Part shown: positions 16,664-26,049 of the stretch, piece by piece | How positions within the stretch are numbered: the stretch's first letter is position 1 | Layout: every line of letters begins with the position of its first letter | DNA from: Thermohalobaculum sp050331335 | GTDB taxonomy: Bacteria > Pseudomonadota > Alphaproteobacteria > Rhodobacterales > Rhodobacteraceae | Assembly (NCBI GenBank): GCA_050331335.1 | Contig: JBHJGY010000018.1 | Location: 1 to 41,605 of the forward strand | DNA length: 41,605 nt | Direction of reading: 5' to 3' | Translations under genes and position numbers: made by a program | The notes under the pieces: generated by a model | What the model was told of the DNA's origin: nothing | The model's input: the letters and a program-made list of their open reading frames with translations, nothing else | Database searches by the model: none

Positions 16664-19077
16664 CCGCGCATCCTCGCGCCGTCGGGATCGAAGAGGGGCC
16701 GGGTGATCACCTTGGCCGGGCGGCGTTCGCCGAGGATCTCGATCTCCACCTGCCGACCCTCCGCGATCCGCTCAGTCGGCAGAAACCCGATGGCCACCGA
16801 ACGCTCGGCCCAATGGGCGTAGCCGCCGGAGGTAACGAAGCCGGCCACCTCGCCGTCGAGGAAGATCGGCTCGTCGGCGTGACAATCGGCCCCGTTCGCC
16901 TCGACCACAAAAGTGGCGAGCCGGCGCGCAGGTCCCGCCTCCCGCTCAGCAAGCGCCGCAGCCCGGCCGATAAAGCCCGCGCGTGCGAAGGCAATGAAGC
17001 GATCCCGACCGCATTCGCCGGGCATATAGTCGGGCCGATACTCCCGCAGCCAGGAGCCGAAGCCTTTCTCCAACCGAAGCGACATCATCGCGCGCATCCC
17101 GAAAGGGCGCAGGCCAAGATCGCGCCCCGCCTCGGCAATCAGGTGATACAGCGCGATCTGCTCCTCGGCATCGACATAAATCTCGTATCCCAAATCGCCT
17201 GTGTAGCTCACCCGTTGCACCAGCGCGCACAGCGAACCGATTTCGAGCTCCGCGAGATGGAGGAACGGCAGCGCATTGGGCCCCACATCGGCGCGGGTAA
17301 TCCGAGACAACAGCTCTCGCGCCCGCGGTCCCGCAATTTGGAACCCGAGCCGGCGTGTGGAGACGTTCTCCACCGCGACGCCCGCTTCCAGATGCATGTC
17401 GAACCAGCGCATGTGATAGGCTTGCGCGCCAAAGCTTGCGGTCAACTGGAATCGCTCTGGATTGCCCGGCAGGCAAGAGATCGTGAAATCACCGATCACG
17501 CGACCTTTCGGTGACAACATCGGGGCGAGCGCGATCCGCCCCGCTGCAGGCACACGACCGGCCATCACCCGTTCGAGCCAGGCCCGCGCCCGGGGGCCCG
17601 TCACTGCATACTTGCCGAAATTGTGGATCTCGTTGATCCCGACCGCCGCGCGCACCGACCGGCATTCCGCAGCAATCGCCTCCCAGGCATCGGTTCGGCG
17701 GAATGTCGGCGTCTCGCGGCGGGGCTGGCAAGGCGCCGCGAAGTAGTTGACCGCCTCCATCCCATAGGCCGCCCCGAAGACCGCCCGCTGCCCGTCCCAG
17801 ATGCCATAGGCCGGCGTCGTCTGATGCGGGCGCACCGCAGGCAGCTCCTCGTTGGGATAAGAGATAGAGAACCGTCGCTGGTAGTTCTCGACCACCTTCA
17901 GCCGGGTGTAGCCGGGGCTCGCCCAGGGTCCGAACCGGGCGACATCCATCGCGAAGATGTCCCGGGTTGGCTCCCCCTCCACCATCCATTCCGCAAGCGC
18001 AAGCCCAACCCCGCCGCCCTGGGAGAAACCCGCCATGACCGCGCAGGCGACCCAGTAGTTGCGCAAGCCAGGCACGGGACCCACGAGCGGATTGCCGTCC
18101 GGTGCAAAAGTGAACGGCCCGTTGATCACCCGCTTCACCCCGGCGCGCTCCAGCACCGGAAACCGCCGATAGGCCAGGGCCAGGCTCTCCCCGATGCGGT
18201 CCAGGTCGTCGCCGAGCAGCTCATGGCCGAAATCGGGCGGCGTGCCGTCCACGGCCCAAGGGACGCAAGCCTGCTCGTAGAAGCCGATGCACAGCCCCCG
18301 GCCTTCCTGGCGCAGATAGGCCTCGCCCTGGGGATCCATCACATGGGGTAGCTCGGTCTCGCGCGCGGCGATCTCGGGGATCGTGTCGGTGACGAGATAC
18401 TGATGCTCCATCGGGTGCAGCGGCAGAGAGAGCCCCGCGAGCGCCCCGACCTCCCGAGCCCAGAGCCCCGCGGCGTTCACCACATGCTCGGCGATCAACG
18501 TCCCATCCGGCGTGACGACATCCCAACCACCCTCAGCGCGCGGATGCGTGGCCAGCACGGGCGTGCGCAGGCGGATCTCCGCCCCCGCCTGGCGGGCCGC
18601 CTTGGCATAGGCCTGAGTGGTGCCGGAGGGGTCAAGATGGCCATCGAGCGGGTCGTAGAGCGCGGCGAGCACCCCGTCGGTCGCAGTGATTGGAGAGAGT
18701 CTGGCGATCTCCTCGGGCCCGACGATCTCGGTCTCGAGGCCCATCACCCGATGCTTGGCCCGCTCGGCCCGCAGGAAATCGAGCCGGTCTTGGTCGGTTG
18801 CGAGCGTCAGACCGCCGACATGGTGGAGCCCGCAGGACTCCCCCGTGGCTTCCTCGAGCTCGCGATAGAGCCGGATCGTATAGCCCTGCAGCGCAGCCAT
18901 GTTTGTGTCTGCGTTGAGCGTGTGGAACCCGCCGGCCGCGTGCCAGGTGCTGCCGGAGGTGAGCTCGGAGCGCTCGAGCAGCGTCACATCTCGCCAGCCG
19001 AGTTTGGTAAGATGATAGAGCACGGAGCAGCCGACCACCCCGCCGCCAATCACTGCCACCCGCGTTTGGTTACCCAT
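16660..19077 (-). CDS. FAD-dependent dehydrogenase with GcvT domain (sarcosine/dimethylglycine dehydrogenase family)
   Basis: An 805-residue, two-part enzyme. Residues about 6-385 are a DAO-type FAD domain with the dinucleotide motif GGGVVG (11-16) and STWHAAGG (43-50), whose histidine is the usual covalent FAD attachment point in dimethylglycine/sarcosine dehydrogenases. A linker domain follows, then a GcvT aminomethyltransferase region from about residue 435 (NFGKYAVTGPRA, APMLSPKGRVIGD) to the end, which in this family passes the one-carbon unit to tetrahydrofolate. Likely role: oxidative N-demethylation in breakdown of betaine-derived or other methylated amines. The exact substrate is not determined. 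It is cytoplasmic, with no signal peptide. Confidence 0.87.
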   Translation of the reverse strand: MGNQTRVAVIGGGVVGCSVLYHLTKLGWRDVTLLERSELTSGSTWHAAGGFHTLNADTNMAALQGYTIRLYRELEEATGESCGLHHVGGLTLATDQDRLDFLRAERAKHRVMGLETEIVGPEEIARLSPITATDGVLAALYDPLDGHLDPSGTTQAYAKAARQAGAEIRLRTPVLATHPRAEGGWDVVTPDGTLIAEHVVNAAGLWAREVGALAGLSLPLHPMEHQYLVTDTIPEIAARETELPHVMDPQGEAYLRQEGRGLCIGFYEQACVPWAVDGTPPDFGHELLGDDLDRIGESLALAYRRFPVLERAGVKRVINGPFTFAPDGNPLVGPVPGLRNYWVACAVMAGFSQGGGVGLALAEWMVEGEPTRDIFAMDVARFGPWASPGYTRLKVVENYQRRFSISYPNEELPAVRPHQTTPAYGIWDGQRAVFGAAYGMEAVNYFAAPCQPRRETPTFRRTDAWEAIAAECRSVRAAVGINEIHNFGKYAVTGPRARAWLERVMAGRVPAAGRIALAPMLSPKGRVIGDFTISCLPGNPERFQLTASFGAQAYHMRWFDMHLEAGVAVENVSTRRLGFQIAGPRARELLSRITRADVGPNALPFLHLAELEIGSLCALVQRVSYTGDLGYEIYVDAEEQIALYHLIAEAGRDLGLRPFGMRAMMSLRLEKGFGSWLREYRPDYMPGECGRDRFIAFARAGFIGRAAALAEREAGPARRLATFVVEANGADCHADEPIFLDGEVAGFVTSGGYAHWAERSVAIGFLPTERIAEGRQVEIEILGERRPAKVITRPLFDPDGARMRG

Positions 19078-19354
19078 GCCGCGCCTCCCCGAAGCCCTTG
19101 GCGCAGCTAACCCCAGGCTGTGCCACGGCCCAAGGGAAATCGTGCACCCTCCGGGCGATCGCCGATTGGCCGGCAGAAGCAGGCGCGCTCTGGCGCCGGA
19201 TGGGTTGGCGGTCTAGATTTGCCGCCATGACCGTGGAATGCGAACGACATGCGTCTTAGGCGCGCCGGGCCGGCCAGGGCTGGGCGCGGGATTGGCCACG
19301 CGGCCGGGCGTTAGCTCCGTGAGGGGGGGCGCTAACCGAGGCGGTGACCGGGGC
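19078..19354. other. Divergent intergenic region with a small inverted repeat
   Basis: This region separates the dehydrogenase gene (minus) from the PhnD-like gene (plus). GTTAGC (19310-19315) and GCTAAC (19331-19336) form a 6-bp inverted repeat with a 15-base purine-rich loop, 18 bases before the chosen start of the PhnD-like gene. It could be an operator or a leader hairpin. I see no convincing -35/-10 pair. Confidence 0.35.
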
Positions 19355-20140
19355 ATGGCCGCCCTGCCGATGTATGACCGTCCAGAGATCGCCAAAGAGA
19401 CCGACCGGCTCTGGGCGCTGCTGCGCGAGGCGATCCGAGATAAGGGCCTCGACGCCCCAGCGGCGCTCGACCGCGAAACCCCGCTTAGAAAGCTGTGGAG
19501 CGCACCGGAACTCGTCCTGGCTCAAAGCTGCGGCCTGCCCTTTGTTCGCGTGCTCGCAAGCCGCGTTGGACTTCTAGGAACCCCGGCTTATGCGATCGAG
19601 GGGGTGGCGCCAGGGGAATATCGCAGCGCCCTGATCGTCTCGGACGGGAGCCAGGCCACGGGGCTCGCGGCCCTGCGCGGCGCCCGGGTCGCGATCAACG
19701 CCTGGGACAGCCAATCCGGTTATGCGGCGTTGATGGACGCGACCGCACCCTATGCGCAACAGGGTCGGATGTTCGCGAGTGTGCTCGTGACCGGCAGCCA
19801 TGCCGCCTCGATCGAGGCTGTCGCCGCAGGGCGTGCCCATATCGCGGCCATCGACGCGGTCACCTGGGCGCTGGCCTGCCGCCACGATGCGCTGACCAAG
19901 CGGCTTCGCGTGCTAGAGTGGACCGCGCCGACCCCAGGTTTGCCCCTGATCACCGGCAACCGCGGCCGGGTTTTGCCCTTGACCGAGGCGGTGGAGGCGG
20001 TCTTCGCGGCGCTACCAGGGGATGTGTCGGAGGCGCTGCTGATCCGGGGCTTCCGCCGCCGAGCGCCAGAGGACTACACGCCCATCCGCGAGCGGCTGGC
20101 CGCTGCGCTCGAGCGGCACCGGCTGCCAACCCCGCTTTAA
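19355..20140 (+). CDS. PhnD/SsuA-type substrate-binding protein without signal peptide
   Basis: The start at ATG 19355 gives 261 residues opening MAALPMYDRPEI, the usual beginning of this subfamily; the frame is open 39 codons further upstream with unrelated low-complexity sequence. The body resembles the periplasmic phosphonate-binding-like family (PF12974): a first lobe, then LRGARVAINAWDSQSGYAAL, VTGSHAASIEAVAAGRAHIAAID and a return to the first lobe. No signal peptide or lipobox is visible and no transporter genes adjoin, so it may be a cytoplasmic binding or sensory protein rather than a transport component. It is convergent with the soeC gene, 16 bases away. Confidence 0.78.
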   Translation: MAALPMYDRPEIAKETDRLWALLREAIRDKGLDAPAALDRETPLRKLWSAPELVLAQSCGLPFVRVLASRVGLLGTPAYAIEGVAPGEYRSALIVSDGSQATGLAALRGARVAINAWDSQSGYAALMDATAPYAQQGRMFASVLVTGSHAASIEAVAAGRAHIAAIDAVTWALACRHDALTKRLRVLEWTAPTPGLPLITGNRGRVLPLTEAVEAVFAALPGDVSEALLIRGFRRRAPEDYTPIRERLAAALERHRLPTPL

Positions 20141-20156
20141 AGTCGGCTCAGGCCGG

Positions 20157-21074
20157 TCAGCGCGCCGCTGTTCCGTAGTAGAGCGCCTGGACGTGCTCCG
20201 CTTCGGCGAAGAAGAGCCACCGCAGCGCCGCGACCCCGACCAGATGGACGAGCAGAGCCGGCAGGATCAACCAGTCGCCGATCGCATAGGCCAGCAGGAC
20301 CAGAACCGCCGGCGCGAGAAAGCCGAAGAGCGCGCCGATCCAACGCAGCTGCCACGCCCGCCGGCGCCCAACGGCGAAAGCCATCTCCTCCAGCAGGTAG
20401 TTCGTCCCGGTATGCGGCGGCTCGAAGGCGGACAGCCGGCCGAGCCGGCCGAGCCCCGTCGCGGTGGCCAGCGTCGTGCCCGTTGCACTCCGTAACGCGC
20501 CGGCTGCCTGGGTCTGCCACCAAACGCTGGCCCCGGCGGCCAGGGCAAGCGCCAGCAGGAGCCGGCCGCCATGGGCCGCCCCTCCGGCAAGCGCCGTCAC
20601 GGCCTCCAGCGCGAGAAATCCGCCCGTCGCGCTGAGAACCAGAAAGAGCGCCGGGGTCGGCGCCACCGACCACCTCGGCACGGTTTTGAGCTGTGCGTAG
20701 ATCATCGCGGTGCAATAGACGGTCGCGACAGCCAGCGCCGCCGCTCCCCAGCCGAGCCCCCAGAACCGGGCGCCGGTATAAGCCCAGGCCAACGCATAGG
20801 CCGAGAACGCCCCAAGCGCGAGCACCATCAGGCAGGCCTCCCGAGATAGCCACGAGGATTTCCACTGACTGAAGGCGCGCCAGGCCCGGTCGGGCCGTGC
20901 GAGATGGGTGGCGGAGGCGAGCCCGCCTGCCCCGGTCAGCAGAACTGCCACCGCCGGCCCGACCAGGGCGAATGCCCCGGAAGACGGTCCAAAGCCCAGG
21001 CCGATCCAGGCAATCAGCCCCAAGCCAATGCCGGAGAGGACGGTGAAGACGATGAGCGAGGGCGCTGGGTTCAT
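20157..21074 (-). CDS. soeC: SoeC/DmsC-like quinol-reactive membrane anchor
   Basis: A 305-residue integral membrane protein with about eight hydrophobic helices, matching the DmsC-type anchor of molybdoenzymes. Features include THLARPDRAWRAFSQWKSSWLSRE near residues 57-80 and a late EPPHTGTNYLLEEMAF stretch typical of the SoeC/DmsC group. It would anchor the A and B subunits and pass electrons to or from the quinone pool. It overlaps the iron-sulfur subunit gene by 4 bp. If the complex is SoeABC, electrons from sulfite enter the quinone pool here. Naming as Soe rather than Dms depends on the catalytic subunit. Confidence 0.78.
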   Translation of the reverse strand: MNPAPSLIVFTVLSGIGLGLIAWIGLGFGPSSGAFALVGPAVAVLLTGAGGLASATHLARPDRAWRAFSQWKSSWLSREACLMVLALGAFSAYALAWAYTGARFWGLGWGAAALAVATVYCTAMIYAQLKTVPRWSVAPTPALFLVLSATGGFLALEAVTALAGGAAHGGRLLLALALAAGASVWWQTQAAGALRSATGTTLATATGLGRLGRLSAFEPPHTGTNYLLEEMAFAVGRRRAWQLRWIGALFGFLAPAVLVLLAYAIGDWLILPALLVHLVGVAALRWLFFAEAEHVQALYYGTAAR

Positions 21075-21874
21075 GCCGCGCCCCCGGGGCCCATACTGCC
21101 GGGACCCTCCGTGCTGCCGCCTTCAAGGCGCGCCAAGGCCCGGTCGAGCCAGCCGAGAAAGCCCGTGGGCACAGGCTCTGCCATCGCCGCGAGATCGACG
21201 CTGCCGCCGCCGCTCGGGATCGCGTCTCGCGGTCGCGGGGGGAGATACTTGTTGACCGGTCGGGTCTCTTGCTCGGGCATCAGATCATAGCCGGCCCGAT
21301 CGGAGACCAGCTGGCTGACAGCGCTGTCCGGATCGGCGAGATCGCCGAAATGCCTCGCCCCCGCCGGGCAAGCCTTGACACAAGCCGGGACGCGGTCTTC
21401 CTCCGGCAGCTCCAAGTTATAGATCCTATCGACGCAAAGGGTGCACTTCTTCATCACCCCTTCGCTCAGATCGAGCTCGCGCGCGCCATAAGGGCAGGCC
21501 CAAGCGCAGAGCCCGCAGCCCATGCAGTGATCCTCGTTGACGAGCACAATCCCGTCCTCGGCGCGCTTATACGACGCACCGGTCGGACAAACCGTGACAC
21601 ACGGCGCATCCTCGCAATGCAAGCAGCTTTTCGGGAAATGGATCAGGCGCGCCTGGCCTTCGGTCGGCACCGCCTCATAGGAGTGGATGCGGTTGAGCCA
21701 GCTTCCTGTGGGGTCCGCCCCATAGGGGTCCTGATCCGACAGCGCCGCACCATACCCGCCGGTGTTCCAGGATTTGCAGGCGACCGCGCAGGCATGGCAG
21801 CCCACGCAGATGTCGAGATCGATTACGAGCCCCAGCGCCTTGGCGCCTGGCTCGCGATCCGGCAGCATCGTCAT
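21071..21874 (-). CDS. soeB: SoeB/DmsB-like four-cluster ferredoxin subunit
   Basis: The start at ATG 21874 follows GGGGAGAGGGAC and gives 267 residues; the frame extends 18 codons upstream without support. Four cysteine groups are visible: CVGCHACAVAC (23-33), CLHCEDAPCVTVC, CMGCGLCAWAC and CTLC paired with ACVKAC, enough for four [4Fe-4S] clusters as in DmsB/PsrB. It forms the electron wire between the molybdenum subunit and the membrane anchor. No Tat signal is present, consistent with a cytoplasm-facing complex. It overlaps soeC by 4 bp. Confidence 0.85.
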   Translation of the reverse strand: MTMLPDREPGAKALGLVIDLDICVGCHACAVACKSWNTGGYGAALSDQDPYGADPTGSWLNRIHSYEAVPTEGQARLIHFPKSCLHCEDAPCVTVCPTGASYKRAEDGIVLVNEDHCMGCGLCAWACPYGARELDLSEGVMKKCTLCVDRIYNLELPEEDRVPACVKACPAGARHFGDLADPDSAVSQLVSDRAGYDLMPEQETRPVNKYLPPRPRDAIPSGGGSVDLAAMAEPVPTGFLGWLDRALARLEGGSTEGPGSMGPGGAA

Positions 21875-21932
21875 GTCCCTCTCCCCTGTTTGTGTGCCCG
21901 TTCGCGTGAAATCTGCCGGGCGCCGCACGGCG

Positions 21933-22229
21933 TCATTCGAAAAGCTCCGGGATCAGCGACCAAGCCACGGCGAGCCCGATCAGCACCACCATCGCCGCTG
22001 TGACCAGCGTCCGCCCCGGCGCTGGCCCACCGCTCTGCGCACCGAGCCCGAAGAGCCAAGCCTGAAAGCGCTGTCGGAAGGTCTTCGTCCCAGGATGGTC
22101 GGCCAACGGATCCCCCGCCGCCCGCAACCCCGCGACGAACCGCGCCTGGGCCCGCTTGAGCCAGATGGCCACAGCGAGCACCGCGGCGCCAGCGCCGCCT
22201 GCGAGCCAAAGCCAGCTGCCGTCGCTCAT
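21933..22229 (-). CDS. Small two-helix membrane protein in the soe cluster
   Basis: A 98-residue protein with a hydrophobic helix at about 5-24 (WLWLAGGAGAAVLAVAIWL) and another at about 75-94 (TLVTAAMVVLIGLAVAWSL), joined by a basic polar stretch. I do not recognise the family. It sits between the alpha/beta hydrolase gene (9 bases) and soeB (58 bases), in the same direction, so it is probably co-transcribed. A role in assembly or anchoring of the complex is possible but unproven. Confidence 0.65.
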   Translation of the reverse strand: MSDGSWLWLAGGAGAAVLAVAIWLKRAQARFVAGLRAAGDPLADHPGTKTFRQRFQAWLFGLGAQSGGPAPGRTLVTAAMVVLIGLAVAWSLIPELFE

Positions 22230-22238
22230 CGCTGCCCC

Positions 22239-23111
22239 CTAATGCGCCGGGCCGCCGGCCCGCGCCTCCGCCCCGCCGGCTCGTACGACCAACCCGGAGA
22301 GATCGGCATCAAAGCGCACCGGTTCCTCCCAGAAGGGCATATGCCCCGACCCGGCATAGATCACCGCCTCCGACCCCCCTGGCAAGGCTTTCATCAGTTC
22401 CAAATGCGTGTCGCGCGGGCAAACCCGTTCGGCCGCCCCCTGGATGACCAGGGCCGGCACGCCGATCGCCGCCAGATCGGCCCGCCAGTCGTCCTGCCGC
22501 GCGCGGCAGGCAGCGCGCGCAACCGGCCCCGCGAGCATCTGCCAGGCGACCATCCGGGCGAGGTCCGGCTTCGAGAGGGGCGCCGCCGTCATCGCCTTGG
22601 CAAACGCGATCGCAGCTTCGATCCAGGCGTCCTGGGCTTCGGGCTGCGGCGCGGCCTCTGCCACCGCGCGACGCGCGAAACCGAGCGGATCCGCCAACGC
22701 CCCGGCCCTTGCCGAGGCACCGATGAGGACGAGCCCAGCGACCCCTGCATCGCCATAGTGCCGCAGATAGTCCGCCGCCACCCACGCCCCCATCGACCAC
22801 CCGACGAGCACGGGCCGGTCGAGCTGCAGCCCTGAGATCGCTGCGGCCACATCGTCGGCCCAAAGCGGGGAGGCGAGATACGCAGCGGGGTCTTCCGGCT
22901 TGTCCGAGGCACCATGCCCGCGCAGGTCGATCGCGCCCAGCCGAAACCGCTCGGCGAGCGGGCCCTCCAGCTGCTTCTGAAAGGCTAAGGAGTGTTGCGA
23001 CCACCCATGCAGAAACAAAACCGACGGCGCCCCCAAGGGTCCCGCCACGCGCGCAGCGAGACCGACCCCCGCCCCACCTTCGATCCGGTGCCGCGCCACG
23101 CTCATCGACAT
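22239..23111 (-). CDS. Alpha/beta-fold hydrolase in the soe cluster
   Basis: Using the ATG at 23111, the protein is 290 residues; the frame is open to 23210 but that part overlaps soeA and is low-complexity, and ATG 23105 is also possible. No clear ribosome site marks the start. It has the oxyanion segment LFLHGWSQHS (33-41), DLRGHGASDKP, the nucleophile elbow GWSMGAW (Ser106) and a late GSGHMPFWEEP histidine, so it is a catalytically complete BioH/RutD/haloperoxidase-like esterase. Position inside a molybdoenzyme operon is unusual. The substrate is unknown. Confidence 0.82.
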   Translation of the reverse strand: MSMSVARHRIEGGAGVGLAARVAGPLGAPSVLFLHGWSQHSLAFQKQLEGPLAERFRLGAIDLRGHGASDKPEDPAAYLASPLWADDVAAAISGLQLDRPVLVGWSMGAWVAADYLRHYGDAGVAGLVLIGASARAGALADPLGFARRAVAEAAPQPEAQDAWIEAAIAFAKAMTAAPLSKPDLARMVAWQMLAGPVARAACRARQDDWRADLAAIGVPALVIQGAAERVCPRDTHLELMKALPGGSEAVIYAGSGHMPFWEEPVRFDADLSGLVVRAGGAEARAGGPAH

Positions 23112-23166
23112 AAAAGCCCGGCGACGCGCCCGTGACCCCGGATGGCCGTCCCGCGAACCGAGGCCA

Positions 23167-26049
23167 TCACCAGTCCTTGCCGTAGGCCAACGCATCGGGC
23201 CCACGCCCAACCGGGCTCACCTGGGCCGGCGCATGCGGCTCGGAGCATCCGTCGGCCGGCGGGTCGGCGCGTTCGATGCGCACGCGCAAGTCATACCAAG
23301 CCGCTTGTCCGGTCACGGGATCGGAGTTCATCCACCGTAACCCGTCGCCCTTGGGCGGCAGCAACTCGTGGATCAGGTGATTGAGCAAAAACCCGCGTGT
23401 GGTCTCGGGCGCCCCGTCGCCGAGCGCCCAGGCGCCGGCGCGCTTGCCGATGGCGTTCCAGGTCCAGACCGTCTGTGGATTGACCGCATGCATGCTGCGC
23501 ACGGGCACGCGGATCCGTCCATGGGCCGAGATCAGCCAAGCCCAGCCGCCCTCGGAGAGCCCGGCGGCGCGCATCACCTGGGAGGGGACGAAGAGCGGGT
23601 TCTCGCCGTGGATCTGGCGCAACCACGCGTTCTGAGAGCCCCAGGCATGGTACATCGCCGCCGGGCGCTGGGTGATGGCGTGGAGCGGGTAGTCGGCAGT
23701 GTCGATCGACGCGCCCTCGAAAGGCTCCCACCATACCGGCAGCGGATCGAAGGCCGACCGGATCCGTTCGCGCAGATGCTCCGGTGGTTGGCGCTCGCCA
23801 TATCCCTCTGCGGCCCGCTGGAAGCGGCGGAGCGGCTCTGCATAGATCTGAAAGACAAATGGGTGCGGGGCGTCGAAGAAGCCCATCTTAACTGCCCAGT
23901 CCTGGTAGGCTTGGTTGGCGGGTTTCAGGAAGCGGGCCTCTTCAGGGACCTCCGAACTCCAAATGCCGCCATTCTCGATATAGCGGGCGATCTGGTCTGG
24001 ATTAGGCGCGCCGCGGCCCTCCAGACTGCCATCCGCGCCGCGCCAGCCGGCCAGCGGCCCCACACCCGGCCTGCGCTGATGCCGCACCATGTAGTCGGCA
24101 TAGTCGGCGAAGGTCGGGGTGCCGTCATCCTTGACGAACCCGGGGAGCGCAAGCCGGGCGCCCAGTTCGATCAGCACCGACTGGAAGCCGCGCACATCCC
24201 GGGTTTTGCCCTCCGGCGCCTGGGTGGCGGGGTCGACCACCGGCCACCGGATCGCATCGGCCACGGCATCGGGCTCGCATATCGGCCGATCGAGCAGCGA
24301 GATGCAGTCGTGCCGCTCCAGATAAGTCGTATCCGGCAGGATCAGATCCGCATAAGCCACCATCTCGGACGAATAGGCATCCGAATAAATGATCATCGGG
24401 ATCTTGTATGCGCCGTCTTCCCGGGTCGCCGATAGCATCTCCATCACCGATGCCGTGTTCATCGACGAGTTCCAGGCCATGTTCGCCATGTAGAGAAACA
24501 GGCAGTCGAGCTCGTAGGGGTCGCCGGCGACCGCGTTCGAGATCACCATGTGCATCAGCCCGTGGGCGGAAAGCGGCGCTTCCCAAGAGAACGCCTTGTC
24601 GATCCGGGCGGGACGCCCGTCCTCGGTCAAGGCAAGGTCGTCAGGGCTGCGGGGGAAGCCGAGATGCGGGCCGGGTAGCGGGCAATTGGGCTGGCTCACG
24701 CAATGCGGAGTGGGGTGAGCTTCCACGGGCTTGGGATAGGGGGGCTTGAAGCGGAACCCACCGGGGCTTTCCACCGTGCCAAGGAGCAGTTGCAGAACAT
24801 GGATCGCCCGCGCGGTCTGGAAGCCGTTGGAATGGGCCGAGATCCCCCGCATCCCGTGCATCGAGACAGCCCGCGCCCAGAAGCCCTCATGCCGCTCGCC
24901 GCGGAAATCCGTCCAAGGCTGCGCGATCCACTCGGGGTCCTGGAAGGCCGCCTGGGCGAGCTCGGCCGCGATCCGACGGATGGTGTCGGGCGAGATGCCG
25001 CAGCGCGGCGCAACGGCCTCCGGCGCAAATTCGGGCTCGAGATACTTGCGTGCCATCAGCTCGAACACCGGCGCCGCCCGGCCGCCCTCGGGCGATGGCA
25101 CCTCGCCCTTCAGCGCAGGCTTGAGACCGGGCGCGTCGAAGGGCTGGGGGCGGCCCGTGGCGCGGTCCCAAACCAGAGCCCGACCCCGACCGTCGCGCAG
25201 GATCATCCCGAAATTCGGCCCCGGATTGCGATCGACGAGCCAGGCCGCGTTGGTCCAGCGCATCAGATAATCGAGATCAACCGCGCCCACCCGCAACAGC
25301 TCGTGGACAAGCGACAACACAAAGAGCCCGTCCGTGCCCGGCGTGATCCCGACCCAGTCGTCCGCAACGGCATTGTACCCCGTGCGCACCGGGTTCACCG
25401 CGATCACCTTGGCACCTCGGGTCTTCAGGGCGCCGATCCCACGTTTCAGGGGGTTGGAGTCGTGATCCTCGGCCACCCCGAAGAGCAGGAACAGGCGCGT
25501 GCGTTCCCAGTCCGGGCTGCCGAACTCCCAAAAGGCACCGCCGAGCGTGTAGATCCCTCCCGCAGCCATGTTGACCGAGCAGAACCCACCATGGGCGGCG
25601 TAATTCGGCGTGCCGAATTGCTGCGCCCACCAGCCGGTCAGCGACTGGCTCTGGTCACGCCCGGTGAAGAACGCGAGGCGCTTTGGATCGCGGCCGCGGA
25701 TCTCGCCCAGCCAGTCGGCGGCGGTCGCCAGCGCCTCCTCCCAGGAGATTTCCTCGAACTCACCGGAGCCGCGCGGACCGACGCGCTTCATCGGCTTCAT
25801 CAACCGCGCCGGCGAGGTATGTTGCATGATCCCCGAGGCGCCCTTCGCGCAGATCACCCCCTGATTAACGGGATGGTCGCGATTGCCGTCGATATACCGC
25901 ACGCGCGGAACGCCGTCGTCCTCTCGGATATGCACGTCGATGCCGCAGCGACAGGCACACATGTAGCACGTGGTCTTCGCCACGCGGTCGGCGACCTTTG
26001 GGCTCAGATCCAACTCCGGCTCTTCTGCCCGCTGCCTTCCGTCCGCCAT
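23167..26049 (-). CDS. soeA: SoeA-like molybdopterin oxidoreductase (sulfite dehydrogenase catalytic subunit)
   Basis: The chosen start (ATG 26049) gives 960 residues; the frame is open another 96 codons upstream, but that extension is Arg-rich, lacks a Tat signal and looks non-coding. The N terminus has the [4Fe-4S] ligands Cys28, Cys31, Cys35 and Cys67 (TCYMCACRCG, GVICAKG). FFTGRDQSQ and YAAHGGFCSVNMAAGG follow; Cys157 in the latter is at the place expected for the molybdenum ligand of polysulfide/thiosulfate reductase-type enzymes. The lack of a Tat signal, the TTCYMCACRCG opening and the B/C partners match SoeA, which oxidises sulfite to sulfate at the cytoplasmic face. Another DMSO-reductase-family role (polysulfide, tetrathionate) cannot be excluded. 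Confidence 0.8.
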   Translation of the reverse strand: MADGRQRAEEPELDLSPKVADRVAKTTCYMCACRCGIDVHIREDDGVPRVRYIDGNRDHPVNQGVICAKGASGIMQHTSPARLMKPMKRVGPRGSGEFEEISWEEALATAADWLGEIRGRDPKRLAFFTGRDQSQSLTGWWAQQFGTPNYAAHGGFCSVNMAAGGIYTLGGAFWEFGSPDWERTRLFLLFGVAEDHDSNPLKRGIGALKTRGAKVIAVNPVRTGYNAVADDWVGITPGTDGLFVLSLVHELLRVGAVDLDYLMRWTNAAWLVDRNPGPNFGMILRDGRGRALVWDRATGRPQPFDAPGLKPALKGEVPSPEGGRAAPVFELMARKYLEPEFAPEAVAPRCGISPDTIRRIAAELAQAAFQDPEWIAQPWTDFRGERHEGFWARAVSMHGMRGISAHSNGFQTARAIHVLQLLLGTVESPGGFRFKPPYPKPVEAHPTPHCVSQPNCPLPGPHLGFPRSPDDLALTEDGRPARIDKAFSWEAPLSAHGLMHMVISNAVAGDPYELDCLFLYMANMAWNSSMNTASVMEMLSATREDGAYKIPMIIYSDAYSSEMVAYADLILPDTTYLERHDCISLLDRPICEPDAVADAIRWPVVDPATQAPEGKTRDVRGFQSVLIELGARLALPGFVKDDGTPTFADYADYMVRHQRRPGVGPLAGWRGADGSLEGRGAPNPDQIARYIENGGIWSSEVPEEARFLKPANQAYQDWAVKMGFFDAPHPFVFQIYAEPLRRFQRAAEGYGERQPPEHLRERIRSAFDPLPVWWEPFEGASIDTADYPLHAITQRPAAMYHAWGSQNAWLRQIHGENPLFVPSQVMRAAGLSEGGWAWLISAHGRIRVPVRSMHAVNPQTVWTWNAIGKRAGAWALGDGAPETTRGFLLNHLIHELLPPKGDGLRWMNSDPVTGQAAWYDLRVRIERADPPADGCSEPHAPAQVSPVGRGPDALAYGKDW

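Noticed and set aside
19227..19259. Ten-codon frame (MTVECERHAS) as a leader peptide
   Set aside because: No ribosome site precedes it and nothing links it to the next gene.
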